A stretch of DNA of 64,000 nucleotides, taken from NCBI RefSeq assembly GCF_049965315.1, contig NZ_JBMFWL010000001.1:84513-148512 (forward strand), read 5' to 3'. The stretch's first letter is position 1. Every line of letters starts with the position of its first letter. The position numbers and the translations under genes are program-made. Shown piece after piece: positions 55,271 to 63,831 of this stretch. The DNA comes from Acidithiobacillus_B sp049965315. Its GTDB lineage: Bacteria > Pseudomonadota > Gammaproteobacteria > Acidithiobacillales > Acidithiobacillaceae. The notes under the pieces are model-generated. The model saw nothing but the letters and a program-made list of their open reading frames with translations. It did not search any database and was not told the origin of the DNA.

Positions 55271-55287
55271 TGGCATTTTGGTTGCAT
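55271..55287 (+). promoter_or_regulatory. Sigma54-type (-24/-12) promoter, rightward
   Basis: TGGCATTTTGGTTGCAT has GG (55272-55273) and GC (55284-55285) ten bases apart, a TGGCA -24 box and a perfect TTGCA -12 box. Transcription would start near 55297 and run into the lipase-like gene about 100 bp on. No activator site was recognised upstream. The rest of 55030-55391 is an AT-rich island that must also hold the pdhA promoter. Confidence 0.55.
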
Positions 55288-55304
55288 AGAATAATATATA
55301 TATT

Positions 55305-55317
55305 AATCAATGTGTTG
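55305..55317 (+). promoter_or_regulatory. IHF-type site downstream of the sigma54-like promoter
   Basis: AATCAATGTGTTG matches WATCAANNNNTTR at all fixed positions. It lies just downstream of the predicted start from the 55271 promoter, so it may instead serve the divergent pdhA promoter or be chance in AT-rich DNA. Confidence 0.35.
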
Positions 55318-55391
55318 TAAAAATAATTTGTGCAATTTAAAGGCCCATTCCGGGGCGGATTTTCATACTAAATGGCCAAAAAAGTAATCGG

Positions 55392-56018
55392 ATGAGGAGC
55401 GAACATGCGGCATCCGCATGGCCCTTGGCGTGTTTCTGGGCAGGAGGCGCGCGATCTGTGTCCGCCATCGACTTCCACGACGAGGAATCAGGCTTCGACG
55501 CCATCCTCCTGCGCGGCCGCAAAAACGGCGAACATCTGCTGGCCTTCCGCGGGACGAATGAGACCGAGCGCAACGACTGGCTCAACAACCTGCAACAAGC
55601 CGCCGGGCATGTGGCCAAGCAGTACAAACAGGCGCGGGATCTCGCCCGAAAACTGCAAAACGCATTACCTCCCGGCAGTGTCATCCGCACCACGGGCCAT
55701 TCCCTCGGCGGCGGCCTGGCAACGACGACCGCGTTGGCGTTCCACGCCCCCGCCGTCGTCTTCAATGCCGCGGCCTTGCAACCTACCGTGGCGCGGCAAC
55801 TGGATCTCAACTACGCCGAGGCCCCTGCGCGGGTGACACACTATGTGATGGAGAAGGATCCGCTGACCTTCGTCCAGGACCACCCGGCGGCCTCGGCCGT
55901 GGCCTTGATCAGCGTTTTGGGCCCTCCGGCAAGAATGATGAATCTGGGTCAAGCAGCGATTGCGGCCCATCCGGAGCTGGCGGCCAGCGCCGCCGAACTG
56001 CTCGTCAAGGCCCCCTAG
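55392..56018 (+). CDS. Lipase-like alpha/beta hydrolase, N-terminus probably frameshifted
   Basis: About 208 residues resembling class 3 lipase/DUF2974 proteins: SGFDAILLRG, LLAFRGTNETERNDWLNNLQ with the oxyanion-type AFRGT, and the nucleophile elbow TTGHSLGGGLATTTA (Ser near residue 105). The N-terminus is doubtful. The best ribosome site (GAGGAG, 55395-55400) serves ATG 55405 in a different frame, which reads VSGQEARDL, much like lipases of this family; one added base near 55460 would join that frame to the lipase frame. It may be an effector-like lipase, with an ankyrin gene next, but no secretion genes lie in the window. Confidence 0.65.
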   Translation: MRSEHAASAWPLACFWAGGARSVSAIDFHDEESGFDAILLRGRKNGEHLLAFRGTNETERNDWLNNLQQAAGHVAKQYKQARDLARKLQNALPPGSVIRTTGHSLGGGLATTTALAFHAPAVVFNAAALQPTVARQLDLNYAEAPARVTHYVMEKDPLTFVQDHPAASAVALISVLGPPARMMNLGQAAIAAHPELAASAAELLVKAP

Positions 56019-56160
56019 GTGCGCCCGGCACCAGGCAGGCGGGAGCATCTGCCTTCTCCCGACGGGTTGCATCTGAATCCCCTCTATTACCATGACATCC
56101 AAACCGTGATAGAAGCCCTCGCAAAGCGGGCCGACGCACTCCACTGTCAGAGATACTGAT

Positions 56161-56877
56161 ATGCTCAAACCCTTGACGATACCCGCCTGGTCTTGGCTCC
56201 TCATCCTCTTCGCCCTCCTGGCGGCGGCCTTTTTCCTCACCCGCGCCACCACCATCCCCCAGGATCAGCCCCAGCGGGACCTCGCCCTGCTCCACGCCGT
56301 GAAACACGATCATTTGGCCAAATTCAAGGCCCTGCTCGGCGCCGGCGCCAACCCCAATGCCCACATACCCGACCGGCATGGCGTCATGTGCGAGGCTACT
56401 GAACCCGGCCGGGAAGAGTTCCTGCGCACCGCCATCGCCCACGGCGGCAATGTGAGCCTCTACACCCACGTCTCCTCCATCTTCGCCACCCCCCTCAACT
56501 GCGCCATCAGCAACGAAAATCCCAAGGCCTTCCACATCCTCGTGGAACACGGCGCCGATCTCTCCCAGCCCGGCTGCCCGGAGTGCGGACCCAAAGTGAA
56601 AGCCTGGCCCTTGCAGACGGCGGCCAATTTGGGTGAGTTCGACATGGCCCTGGATCTCCTCCAGCGCCTGGAAAAACAAGGACCCTTGCCCCCAGACCAG
56701 GTGGATGCGGTCATCGATGCCATAGAGCGCGGCTACCTCGGCGAGGGCAGCCCCGCCGATCTCCAACGCCAGCGGGTCATCGCCTGGCTGCGTTCCAAGG
56801 GCTACCACATCGGCCCCGCCGCCAGCTACCACCGCGGCCCCGGCGACCCCGGTTACCAGTCGGAGAAGCAGCCATGA
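56161..56877 (+). CDS. Membrane-anchored ankyrin-repeat protein
   Basis: A 238-residue protein with one N-terminal transmembrane segment (about residues 9-27) and an ankyrin-repeat region facing the periplasm by prediction: LLHAVKHDHLAKFKALLGAGANPN, TPLNCAISNENPKAFHILVEHGADLS and PLQTAANLGEFDMALDLL. It starts 142 bp after the lipase-like gene. Ankyrin proteins next to lipase toxins often serve as immunity proteins; that link is an inference here. Its 3' end overlaps the next reading frame by 4 bp. Confidence 0.8.
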   Translation: MLKPLTIPAWSWLLILFALLAAAFFLTRATTIPQDQPQRDLALLHAVKHDHLAKFKALLGAGANPNAHIPDRHGVMCEATEPGREEFLRTAIAHGGNVSLYTHVSSIFATPLNCAISNENPKAFHILVEHGADLSQPGCPECGPKVKAWPLQTAANLGEFDMALDLLQRLEKQGPLPPDQVDAVIDAIERGYLGEGSPADLQRQRVIAWLRSKGYHIGPAASYHRGPGDPGYQSEKQP

Positions 56878-57615
56878 AACGTCTGCCCCTTGGCCCATCC
56901 CCCTCCTCTTTTTCGCCCGCCTGGGGACGCGCCCACGGCTGCCACCTCGGCCCCGCCGCCACCCACGCCGCCCCACCCTGTTGGCGCCAGAGCCTTGAAC
57001 TCTGGGGCCGCCTGACCGCGCGCGGCTTGCGCTCGTCCTCTTGCTGCCCCTCATGGCAGTCGTCTACGGCCTTTTCGAAGCCTTCGCCCTCTTCGCCACA
57101 TCCCAGGGTCCGGAAGCGGGCTACCCCTTGTCTTTGTACTTCGCCATTTTCTTTCTGCCCGGCTTGGGTTCGCTGCTGGCCTTGGGCCTGTTTTTGGGCA
57201 CCCTCCTTCTATGGCGCAGCAAGGCCGCCTTTGCGCCCTTCGCCTGGCACGGCCAGTCCTGGCGCTGGGCGATGTGCCCATCACCGCGCCCTTGCCGTGG
57301 CGCCAGGCGATTCCTTTATGGTGGGGCCACACCTGGCGCTGGGCCCTTCTGGCCTCCCTGGCGCTGCTGCTCTTTTTACTGTCCAGCGGCATCGGACCCG
57401 ACACGGGCCCTTATCCGATAGCCCCCATCCTCAGCCTGCTGACCATGGCCACCCCACCCTGGCGCAATATGGAGGCGGCCTTGCGTCTGTATGGGATGGC
57501 GTTTCCGCTGCTGGCCGCTTGCTCCTGGCTGGCGCTCTACGCCTTCCTGCGCTTGCCCCTGGGCCGTACGCGACTGGCGGTGCGCCAGGATACCGATATG
57601 CAGCCCCCGAGGTGA
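56874..57615 (+). pseudogene. Multi-pass membrane protein gene broken by frameshifts
   Basis: Hydrophobic coding sequence is spread over three frames. A start overlapping the ankyrin stop (ATG 56874) reads to about RQSLELWGRLTARGLR; the next membrane segments (LALVLLLPLMAVVYGLFEAF and FFLPGLGSLLALGLFLGTLLLW) are in another frame from about 57020 to 57240; the last part (WWGHTWRWALLASLALLLFLL to the stop at 57615) is in the third. Each change is explained by one missing base. Family unknown. Alternatively these are sequencing errors. Confidence 0.55.
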
Positions 57616-57711
57616 TCATGAAAAGCTTTCTGCCCGTGCTGGCGATGAGCGCTCGCTACGCAGTATCGCCGTGTTACCAAACATTAAGGTTCTTTTATTG
57701 GAGACAGCATC

Positions 57712-58266
57712 ATGTCTTGGACCAGGAACAGAAAATCTATCGGGTTTGCCGTGGGGTTTGCCTTTGCTGCGGCCGCCAGCATGGGGCATGGATCTTTGGC
57801 CGTTGCGGCGCAACGGCAGATCAGTTTTCCAGCAAACTATTCCGACGTGCGGCTCATCCATGAAAAACTGCTCCAGGCACTGCGGCTGGTATATGGCCCA
57901 GACGTCCGGCTCACCGACTTCGGCGCCATATTCCCGGGAGAGCTCACCCCCCAGGCAAAGGACCAGGGGCTGTTCCTGGACTATGCGTTGCCCAAGGCAT
58001 TCACCGAGGAGAGGTATATGCCCTTCTACCAAGCCCTGAAGGAGGTCGGCATCATCCAGTCCGCCGACCCGCGCGCGGAGAAAAAAGAGGCGCAAATCCA
58101 AAAAAACCGGGAACTCGGTGATTTTCCATTGGTAGACTTACGGGGGTGGGTCTGGGAAAATCCTGCGGATCACCGTTGTTGGCAAGTTGGCTTTCTTTTC
58201 GATCCAGGTGATCCCACCTGGGCGCGCACCATGGACATCCATCTTCAGCGAAAATCAGATGAATGA
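57712..58266 (+). CDS. Secreted hypothetical protein
   Basis: A 184-residue protein with a signal peptide (about residues 1-32, SIGFAVGFAFAAAASMGHG then VAA) and a soluble mature domain rich in aromatic and charged residues (RLIHEKLLQALRLVYGPDVRLTDFGAIFPGEL, GWVWENPADHRCW). No family recognised. GGAG precedes ATG 57712. It closes the accessory patch that begins with the lipase-like gene; whether it shares that transcript is unclear because the broken membrane gene lies between. Confidence 0.7.
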   Translation: MSWTRNRKSIGFAVGFAFAAAASMGHGSLAVAAQRQISFPANYSDVRLIHEKLLQALRLVYGPDVRLTDFGAIFPGELTPQAKDQGLFLDYALPKAFTEERYMPFYQALKEVGIIQSADPRAEKKEAQIQKNRELGDFPLVDLRGWVWENPADHRCWQVGFLFDPGDPTWARTMDIHLQRKSDE

Positions 58267-58316
58267 TGTCAATGGGCGCGTCGGTATTAGTGAAGTGATC
58301 AGGAATACCATGGTGA

Positions 58317-59858
58317 TCACGAAACCAGGCGGGCGCAGGTCACCTGTGCAGCGGCACGGCATTTCGCGCCGAAGACCCATCCCGATTTCGTCCTGCCTGT
58401 TGGCGCGAGCCCCTCAGCCCTGCGTCCCCCCACCGTCAGGTCGCGGATCTTCAGGGTGGGCTGGCCGACGCCCACGGGCACGCTCTGACCATCCTTGCCG
58501 CAGGTGCCCACCCCCGAATCCAGACGCAGGTCGTTGCCGATCATCTCGACCCGGGTGAGGACGTCGGGGCCGTTGCCGATGAGGGTGGCGCCCTTCACGG
58601 GCCGGGTGATCCTGCCGTTTTCGATGAGATAGGCCTCGGCGGCGGAAAAGACGAACTTGCCGTTGGTGATGTCCACCTGGCCGCCGCCGAAGTTCACCGC
58701 GTAGAGGCCCTTTTTGACGCTGCGGATGATCTCTTCGGGGTCCTTGTCGCCGGCCAGCATGTAGGTGTTGGTCATGCGCGGCATGGGCAGATGGGCGTAG
58801 GATTCCCGGCGGCCGTTGCCGGTGGAGGCCACGCCCATGAGGCGGGCATTGAGGGTGTCCTGCAGGTAGCCCTTGAGGATGCCGTCCTCGATGAGCACCG
58901 TGCACTGGGTCGGGGTACCCTCATCGTCCATATTGAGGCTGCCGCGGCGGCCCTCCAGGGTGCCGTCATCCACCACGGTGACGCCGGGCGCGGCCACCCG
59001 CTCGCCGACGCGGCCGCTGAAGGCGCTGGTGCCCTTGCGGTTGAAATCCCCCTCCAGGCCGTGGCCGATGGCCTCGTGCAGGAGGATGCCCGGCCAGCCC
59101 GGCCCGAGCACCACCTCCATGCCGCCGGCGGGCGCCGCTTCGGCCTCCAGGTTGACCAGGGCCTGACGTGCCGCTTCCCGGGCAAAACCGCTGGCCATGT
59201 CGCCCTGCAAGAATTCGCGATAGTCATAACGGCCGCCGCCGCCGGCGCTGCCCTGCTCGCGCCGCCCGCCCTGTTCGGCGATGGCGGTGACGTTGAGGCG
59301 CACCAGCGGCCGGACGTCCGCGGCCATGGTCCCGTCCAGACGCATCACCAGCACCGCCTCGAAACGCGCGCTCAGGCTGGCCATGACCTGGACGATGCGC
59401 GGGTCGTAGTCGCGCGCCGCCGCCTCCACGCGCTCCAGGAGGGCGATCTTTTCCTCATTGCCGATGGAGGCCAGGGGATCCACCGGGGGATAGAGGGCCA
59501 GCGCATCGCGCCGTCGCCAAACCAATGCCCGCTGCTCGCCCTGTTCATGGACAATGGCGCGCGCCGCCTCCGCCGCCACCAAGAGGGCGGGCATGGCGAT
59601 CTCGTCGGAATAGGCCAGGCCCTGGCGCTCGCCACGGACCGTCCGTACCCCCACGCCCTGCTCGATGGCATGGCTGCCGGACTTCACCACACCCTCTTCC
59701 AGACTGAAACCCTCGCTGCGGCTGTACTGAAAATACAGATCCGCATCGTCCAAAGCACGATGGGCGAGGCTGGCAAAGACCTTTTCCAGCCCCTCTTCGG
59801 CGATACCGCCGGGAGCGAGGAGGGTGGCGCGGGCAAGTTCCATGGCCGAAGCAGACAT
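58317..59858 (-). CDS. tldD: Metalloprotease TldD with altered C-terminus
   Basis: TldD forms the TldD/E protease with PmbA (TldE) and matures peptides such as microcins and antitoxins. The protein keeps the metal motif HEAIGHGLEGD and NMDDEGTPTQ, and normal family sequence to KIRDLTVGG. The usual end is VGGT plus one to a few residues; here the frame runs on for about 30 more. One added G in the run of six (58426-58431 as C on the plus strand) would restore VGGTQG and a stop. ATG 59858 has AAGGA six bases upstream. Confidence 0.92.
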   Translation of the reverse strand: MSASAMELARATLLAPGGIAEEGLEKVFASLAHRALDDADLYFQYSRSEGFSLEEGVVKSGSHAIEQGVGVRTVRGERQGLAYSDEIAMPALLVAAEAARAIVHEQGEQRALVWRRRDALALYPPVDPLASIGNEEKIALLERVEAAARDYDPRIVQVMASLSARFEAVLVMRLDGTMAADVRPLVRLNVTAIAEQGGRREQGSAGGGGRYDYREFLQGDMASGFAREAARQALVNLEAEAAPAGGMEVVLGPGWPGILLHEAIGHGLEGDFNRKGTSAFSGRVGERVAAPGVTVVDDGTLEGRRGSLNMDDEGTPTQCTVLIEDGILKGYLQDTLNARLMGVASTGNGRRESYAHLPMPRMTNTYMLAGDKDPEEIIRSVKKGLYAVNFGGGQVDITNGKFVFSAAEAYLIENGRITRPVKGATLIGNGPDVLTRVEMIGNDLRLDSGVGTCGKDGQSVPVGVGQPTLKIRDLTVGGRRAEGLAPTGRTKSGWVFGAKCRAAAQVTCARLVS

Positions 59859-60238
59859 AGCAATCCTTCTGTGATGTGGCCGGCCATGGCAACGGCCGGA
59901 GGCTGGAGATTCAGGGATGTCACACCCTTGCAGTATGCCCTCTTTTCAGGAATTGGAACAAGTCCAAAGCACTACGCCAAGCCCCGGGCCAAAACCCTGC
60001 CTCATGCCGGACGGGAAACATGGCTGAGCCGAGGCCGGTAACCACCGTTTTAACTGTGAAACAACGACCCTGTTGCCCCCGTAATATCGCGCTGCGTTTC
60101 ATGATGCTTGGCTTGGGTGTGCCGTAGAACGTGATCGTCAGGATAGCGGATCCCTTCCCTGCGGCAATACCCGTTTTTCACCATGCCCCTCTTCCGTCAG
60201 CGCTGAAAATTGCCTTTTTCCCTGCCGGGTTAAGGCAG
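59859..60238. other. Gap between tldD and the nrd control region
   Basis: Nearly 400 bp with no supported gene, RNA gene or mobile element. The tldD promoter should lie at its left end, but no convincing boxes stand out. Confidence 0.4.
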
Positions 60239-60293
60239 TTATGCACCGTTTTTACCGCCTTTCCGACAAGGCTTATGCACCCATTCATCCACA
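60239..60293 (+). promoter_or_regulatory. Three near-consensus DnaA boxes upstream of nrdA
   Basis: TTATGCACC occurs at 60239-60247 and 60273-60281, each 8 of 9 against TTATNCACA, and TCATCCACA at 60285-60293 is also 8 of 9. In E. coli nrdAB is regulated by DnaA from boxes upstream of its promoter, so this arrangement is plausible. Proof needs binding data. Confidence 0.5.
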
Positions 60294-60336
60294 ACATCTA
60301 GTTTGACATCTGCATCAATAGGCCTATATTTAGTGG
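60289..60336 (+). promoter_or_regulatory. nrdA promoter overlapped by two NrdR-like boxes
   Basis: -35 TTGACA (60303-60308), 16-bp spacer, -10 TATATT (60325-60330). Two 16-bp sequences (60289-60304 and 60321-60336) each match the NrdR box ACACTATATATAGTGT at 11 positions and start 32 bp apart, the three-turn spacing typical of NrdR sites; the first overlaps the -35, the second covers the -10. Confidence 0.65.
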
Positions 60337-60370
60337 ACGCGCTGTCCACCATCGAAGTAAGGAGTCGCTC

Positions 60371-63211
60371 ATGTCCAACGCCTCGGCCCAGATCATCGCC
60401 AATCCTCAGTACAACCCCTCCGAAGCCTCCCATTACCGGGTCATCCGCCGCAACGGGGCGGTCCTGCCCTTTGATGCCGGCAAGATCCACATCGCCATGA
60501 CCAAGGCCTTCCTCGCCGTGGAGGGGGGGAGCGGCGCCGCCAGTGCGCGCATCCGTGATCTGGTGGGGCGCCTTACGGAGCAGGTGGTGGAGGCATTGCA
60601 GCGGCGCCAGCCCGGAGGCGGCACCTTTCATATCGAGGACATTCAGGATCAGGTGGAACTGGCCCTCATGCGCGCCGGCGAGCACGAGGTAGCGCGGGCC
60701 TATGTCCTCTATCGTGAGGAGCGGGCCCGGGAGCGGGCCCGGCAACAGCCCGAAGCAGCGCCTGCCGGCGGCCTCCACGTCTGCTATCCCGACGGCAACC
60801 GGCGCCCTCTGGACCTGGAGCGCCTGCGCAAGGTCATCGAAGAGGCCTGCGCCGGCCTGGGCGCGGCGGTCTCGGTGGACGCCATCCTCCACAGTACCCT
60901 GAAAAATCTCTACGACGGCATCAGCGAGGAGGAGCTCTTCCTCGCCCCCGTCCTCTCCGCCCGCGTCCTCATCGAGCAGGACCCCGCCTATGCCTATGCC
61001 ACCGCCCGCCTGCTCTTGGACCGGGTGCGCCGGGAAGTCCTGGACGAGGCCGCCACGCAGGAGGAAATGGCCGCGCGCTATCCCGAGTATTTCCGCGAAT
61101 ACCTGCAACTGGGCATCCGCCACGAGCTCATCGACCCTCGCTTGGGGCAGTTCGATCTGGACCGCATCGGCGCCGCCCTCAAGCCCGAAAGGGATCTGAA
61201 TTTCCAGTATCTGGGCCTGCAGATCCTCTACGACCGCTACTTCCTGCATATCCGCGATCGCCGTATCGAGCTGCCCCAGGCCTTTTGGATGCGCGTGGCC
61301 ATGGGCCTGGCCGTGGAGGAGATCGACCGGGAAGGGCAGGCCATCGCCTTTTACGAGGTGCTGTCCAATTTCGATTTCGTCAGCTCCACCCCTACCCTCT
61401 TCAACGCCGGCACCCTGCGCCCCCAGCTCTCCAGTTGTTTCCTCACCACCGTGGCCGATGATCTGGACGGCATCTACGAGGCCATCAAGGAAAACGCCCT
61501 GCTCTCCAAGTACAGCGGCGGGCTGGGCAACGACTGGACGCCGGTGCGCGCCCTGGGCTCCTACATCAAGGGCACCAATGGCAAGTCCCAGGGCGTCGTG
61601 CCCTTCCTCAAGGTGGTCAACGACACGGCCGTAGCCGTCAACCAGGGCGGCAAGCGCAAGGGGGCCGTCTGCGCCTATCTCGAGACCTGGCATCTGGATA
61701 TCGAGGAGTTCCTCGAACTGCGCAAGAACACCGGCGATGACCGGCGCCGCACCCACGACATGAATACCGCCAACTGGGTCCCGGATCTTTTCATGGAGCG
61801 GGTCATGGCCGAAGGCCAGTGGACCCTCTTCAGCCCCAACGAGGTCGCCGATCTCCACGACCTCACCGGCGCCGCCTTCAAGGCCCGTTACGAACATTAC
61901 GAGCGGCTGGTGGACGAAGGGGTCATCACCCTCTACAAGCGCCTTCCCGCCCTGCAGCTCTGGCGCAAGATGCTGACCATGCTCTTTGAGACGGGGCACC
62001 CGTGGATCACCTTCAAGGACCCCTGCAACCTGCGCAGCCCGCAACAGCATGTGGGGGTGGTGCATAGTTCCAATCTCTGCACCGAGATCACCCTCAATAC
62101 CAACGATCGGGAGATCGCCGTGTGCAACCTGGGCTCCGTCAACCTGGTCGCCCACCTGCGCCATCCCCTCCAGGACGATGGCATCGAACTGCGCACCAGC
62201 GCCGATGCCGGGGAACTCCTGAGCCACCTGGATGTGGACAAGCTGGCCCGCACCGTCAAAGTCGCCATGCGCATGCTCGACAATGTCATCGACATCAACT
62301 ACTACGCCCTCAACAAGGCGCGCAGCGGCAACCTGCGCCACCGTCCCGTGGGCCTGGGCCTGATGGGCTTCTCCGATGCCCTCCTGCAACTGCGCATCCC
62401 CTATGCCTCCCCGGCGGCGGTGGCCTTTGCCGACATCAGTCAGGAGCTGATCTCCTACCACGCCATTGACGCCTCCGCGGACCTGGCGCGGGAGCGCGGC
62501 AGCTATCACAGCTTCCCCGGCTCCCTGTGGAGTCGGGGCGTCCTGCCCATCGACAGCATCGAGCTCCTCGCGGCCGCTCGCCAGAACGGCGTGGACATGG
62601 ATCGCTCCGCCCGCCTCGATTGGGCCAGCCTGCGCGAAAAGGCCCAGGGCGGCATGCGCAACAGCAACTGCCTCGCCATCGCCCCCACCGCCACCATCTC
62701 CAATATTGTCGGCGTCAGCCAGGGGATCGAGCCCATTTACCAGAACCTCTACGTCAAATCCAACCTCTCCGGCGAATTCACCGTGGTCAACGAATACCTG
62801 GTCACGGACCTCAAGCGCCTCGGTCTCTGGGACGACGTCATGGTCAACGACCTCAAGTACTTCGACGGCTCGGTCATGCCCATCGACCGCATTCCCGCCA
62901 GGCTCAAGCCCCTCTATGCCAACGCCTTCGAGACCGATCCCACCTGGCTCATCGAGGCGGCAGCGCGGCGGCAAAAGTGGCTGGACCAGGCCCAGAGCCT
63001 CAATCTCTACTTCGCCCAGGCATCGGGCAAAAAGATTGACGACACCTACCGCCTCGCCTGGCGGCGCGGCCTCAAGACCACCTATTACCTGCGGTCCCTG
63101 GGCGCCACGGCGGCGGAGAAGTCCACCGTGCAAACGGGCACCCTCAACGCCGTCTCCGGCATCCTCAAGGCCTGCGCCATTGACGATCCGGGTTGTGAGG
63201 CTTGCCAGTGA
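60371..63211 (+). CDS. nrdA: Class Ia ribonucleotide reductase alpha subunit NrdA
   Basis: Catalytic subunit that makes deoxyribonucleotides. The 946-residue protein has two N-terminal ATP-cone domains (about 20-115 and 130-225), so it is longer than E. coli NrdA with one. Active-site cysteines are in LSSCFLTTVADDLDGIYE, SSNLCTEITLNT and RNSNCLAIAPTATISNI, the radical-transfer tyrosines in KTTYYLRSLGATAAEKS, and the C-terminal redox pair in GCEAC. AAGGAG lies before ATG 60371. nrdB follows after 41 bp. Confidence 0.96.
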   Translation: MSNASAQIIANPQYNPSEASHYRVIRRNGAVLPFDAGKIHIAMTKAFLAVEGGSGAASARIRDLVGRLTEQVVEALQRRQPGGGTFHIEDIQDQVELALMRAGEHEVARAYVLYREERARERARQQPEAAPAGGLHVCYPDGNRRPLDLERLRKVIEEACAGLGAAVSVDAILHSTLKNLYDGISEEELFLAPVLSARVLIEQDPAYAYATARLLLDRVRREVLDEAATQEEMAARYPEYFREYLQLGIRHELIDPRLGQFDLDRIGAALKPERDLNFQYLGLQILYDRYFLHIRDRRIELPQAFWMRVAMGLAVEEIDREGQAIAFYEVLSNFDFVSSTPTLFNAGTLRPQLSSCFLTTVADDLDGIYEAIKENALLSKYSGGLGNDWTPVRALGSYIKGTNGKSQGVVPFLKVVNDTAVAVNQGGKRKGAVCAYLETWHLDIEEFLELRKNTGDDRRRTHDMNTANWVPDLFMERVMAEGQWTLFSPNEVADLHDLTGAAFKARYEHYERLVDEGVITLYKRLPALQLWRKMLTMLFETGHPWITFKDPCNLRSPQQHVGVVHSSNLCTEITLNTNDREIAVCNLGSVNLVAHLRHPLQDDGIELRTSADAGELLSHLDVDKLARTVKVAMRMLDNVIDINYYALNKARSGNLRHRPVGLGLMGFSDALLQLRIPYASPAAVAFADISQELISYHAIDASADLARERGSYHSFPGSLWSRGVLPIDSIELLAAARQNGVDMDRSARLDWASLREKAQGGMRNSNCLAIAPTATISNIVGVSQGIEPIYQNLYVKSNLSGEFTVVNEYLVTDLKRLGLWDDVMVNDLKYFDGSVMPIDRIPARLKPLYANAFETDPTWLIEAAARRQKWLDQAQSLNLYFAQASGKKIDDTYRLAWRRGLKTTYYLRSLGATAAEKSTVQTGTLNAVSGILKACAIDDPGCEACQ

Positions 63212-63252
63212 CAGGGATCGGCGGTCAGGAATCGGAACTACAGGAGTGCATC

Positions 63253-63831
63253 ATGCTGGACTTTGAAAAAACACCGAGCAGCCAGCCCCGCGCCATGGCG
63301 GAGGCCATCTTCCAGAGACAGGCGCGCCATGAGGGGGGGATTCAGGCGCAAAGCTTCGACCGTGTCAGCGCCGAGGACAAGCGCATCATCAACGGCCGGG
63401 CCGACGTCAATCAGCTCGTGCCCTTCAAGTACCAATGGGCCTGGGACAAGTACCTGGCGGCCTGCGCCAACCACTGGATGCCCCAGGAGGTGCAGATGGC
63501 CAGGGACATCGCCCTGTGGAAGGATCCCAAGGGCCTGACCGAGGACGAACGGCGCATCGTCAAGCGCAACCTCGGCTTTTTCGTCACGGCGGACAGCCTG
63601 GCCGCCAACAACATCGTGCTCGGCACCTACCGCCATATCACCGCGCCGGAATGCCGCCAGTACATGCTGCGCCAGGCCTTCGAAGAGGCCATCCACACCC
63701 ATGCCTACCAGTACATCGTCGAATCCATCGGCCTGGACGAGGGCGAGATCTTCAATATGTACCACGAGGTGGCATCGGTACGGGATGTTACGTCCCGCGA
63801 TAATTTAGGCGTAACGTCCCGCGCTATTTGA
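63253..63831 (+). pseudogene. nrdB: Ribonucleotide reductase beta subunit NrdB, truncated by insertion
   Basis: The first 177 or so codons are normal NrdB: INGRADVNQLVPFKYQWAWDKY, the iron-ligand region FFVTADSLAANN, and RQAFEEAIHTHAYQYIVESIG with the expected Glu, His and radical Tyr. After FNMYHEVASVR the sequence becomes foreign (DVTSRDNLGVTSRAI and stop at 63831). The later Glu-Glu-His ligand set is missing, so the product cannot form the di-iron site. The break falls where a mobile-element end begins (63786). The rest of nrdB may lie beyond the window on the far side of the element. Confidence 0.85.

Noticed and set aside
56874..57863. 329-codon frame taken as one protein
   Set aside because: Only its first part looks coding; hydrophobic coding signal moves to the other two frames, so a broken gene is the better reading.
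60239..63133. 964-codon minus-strand open frame opposite nrdA
   Set aside because: Fully antisense to an intact NrdA with all catalytic residues; composition is Gly/Val/Asp-rich shadow.
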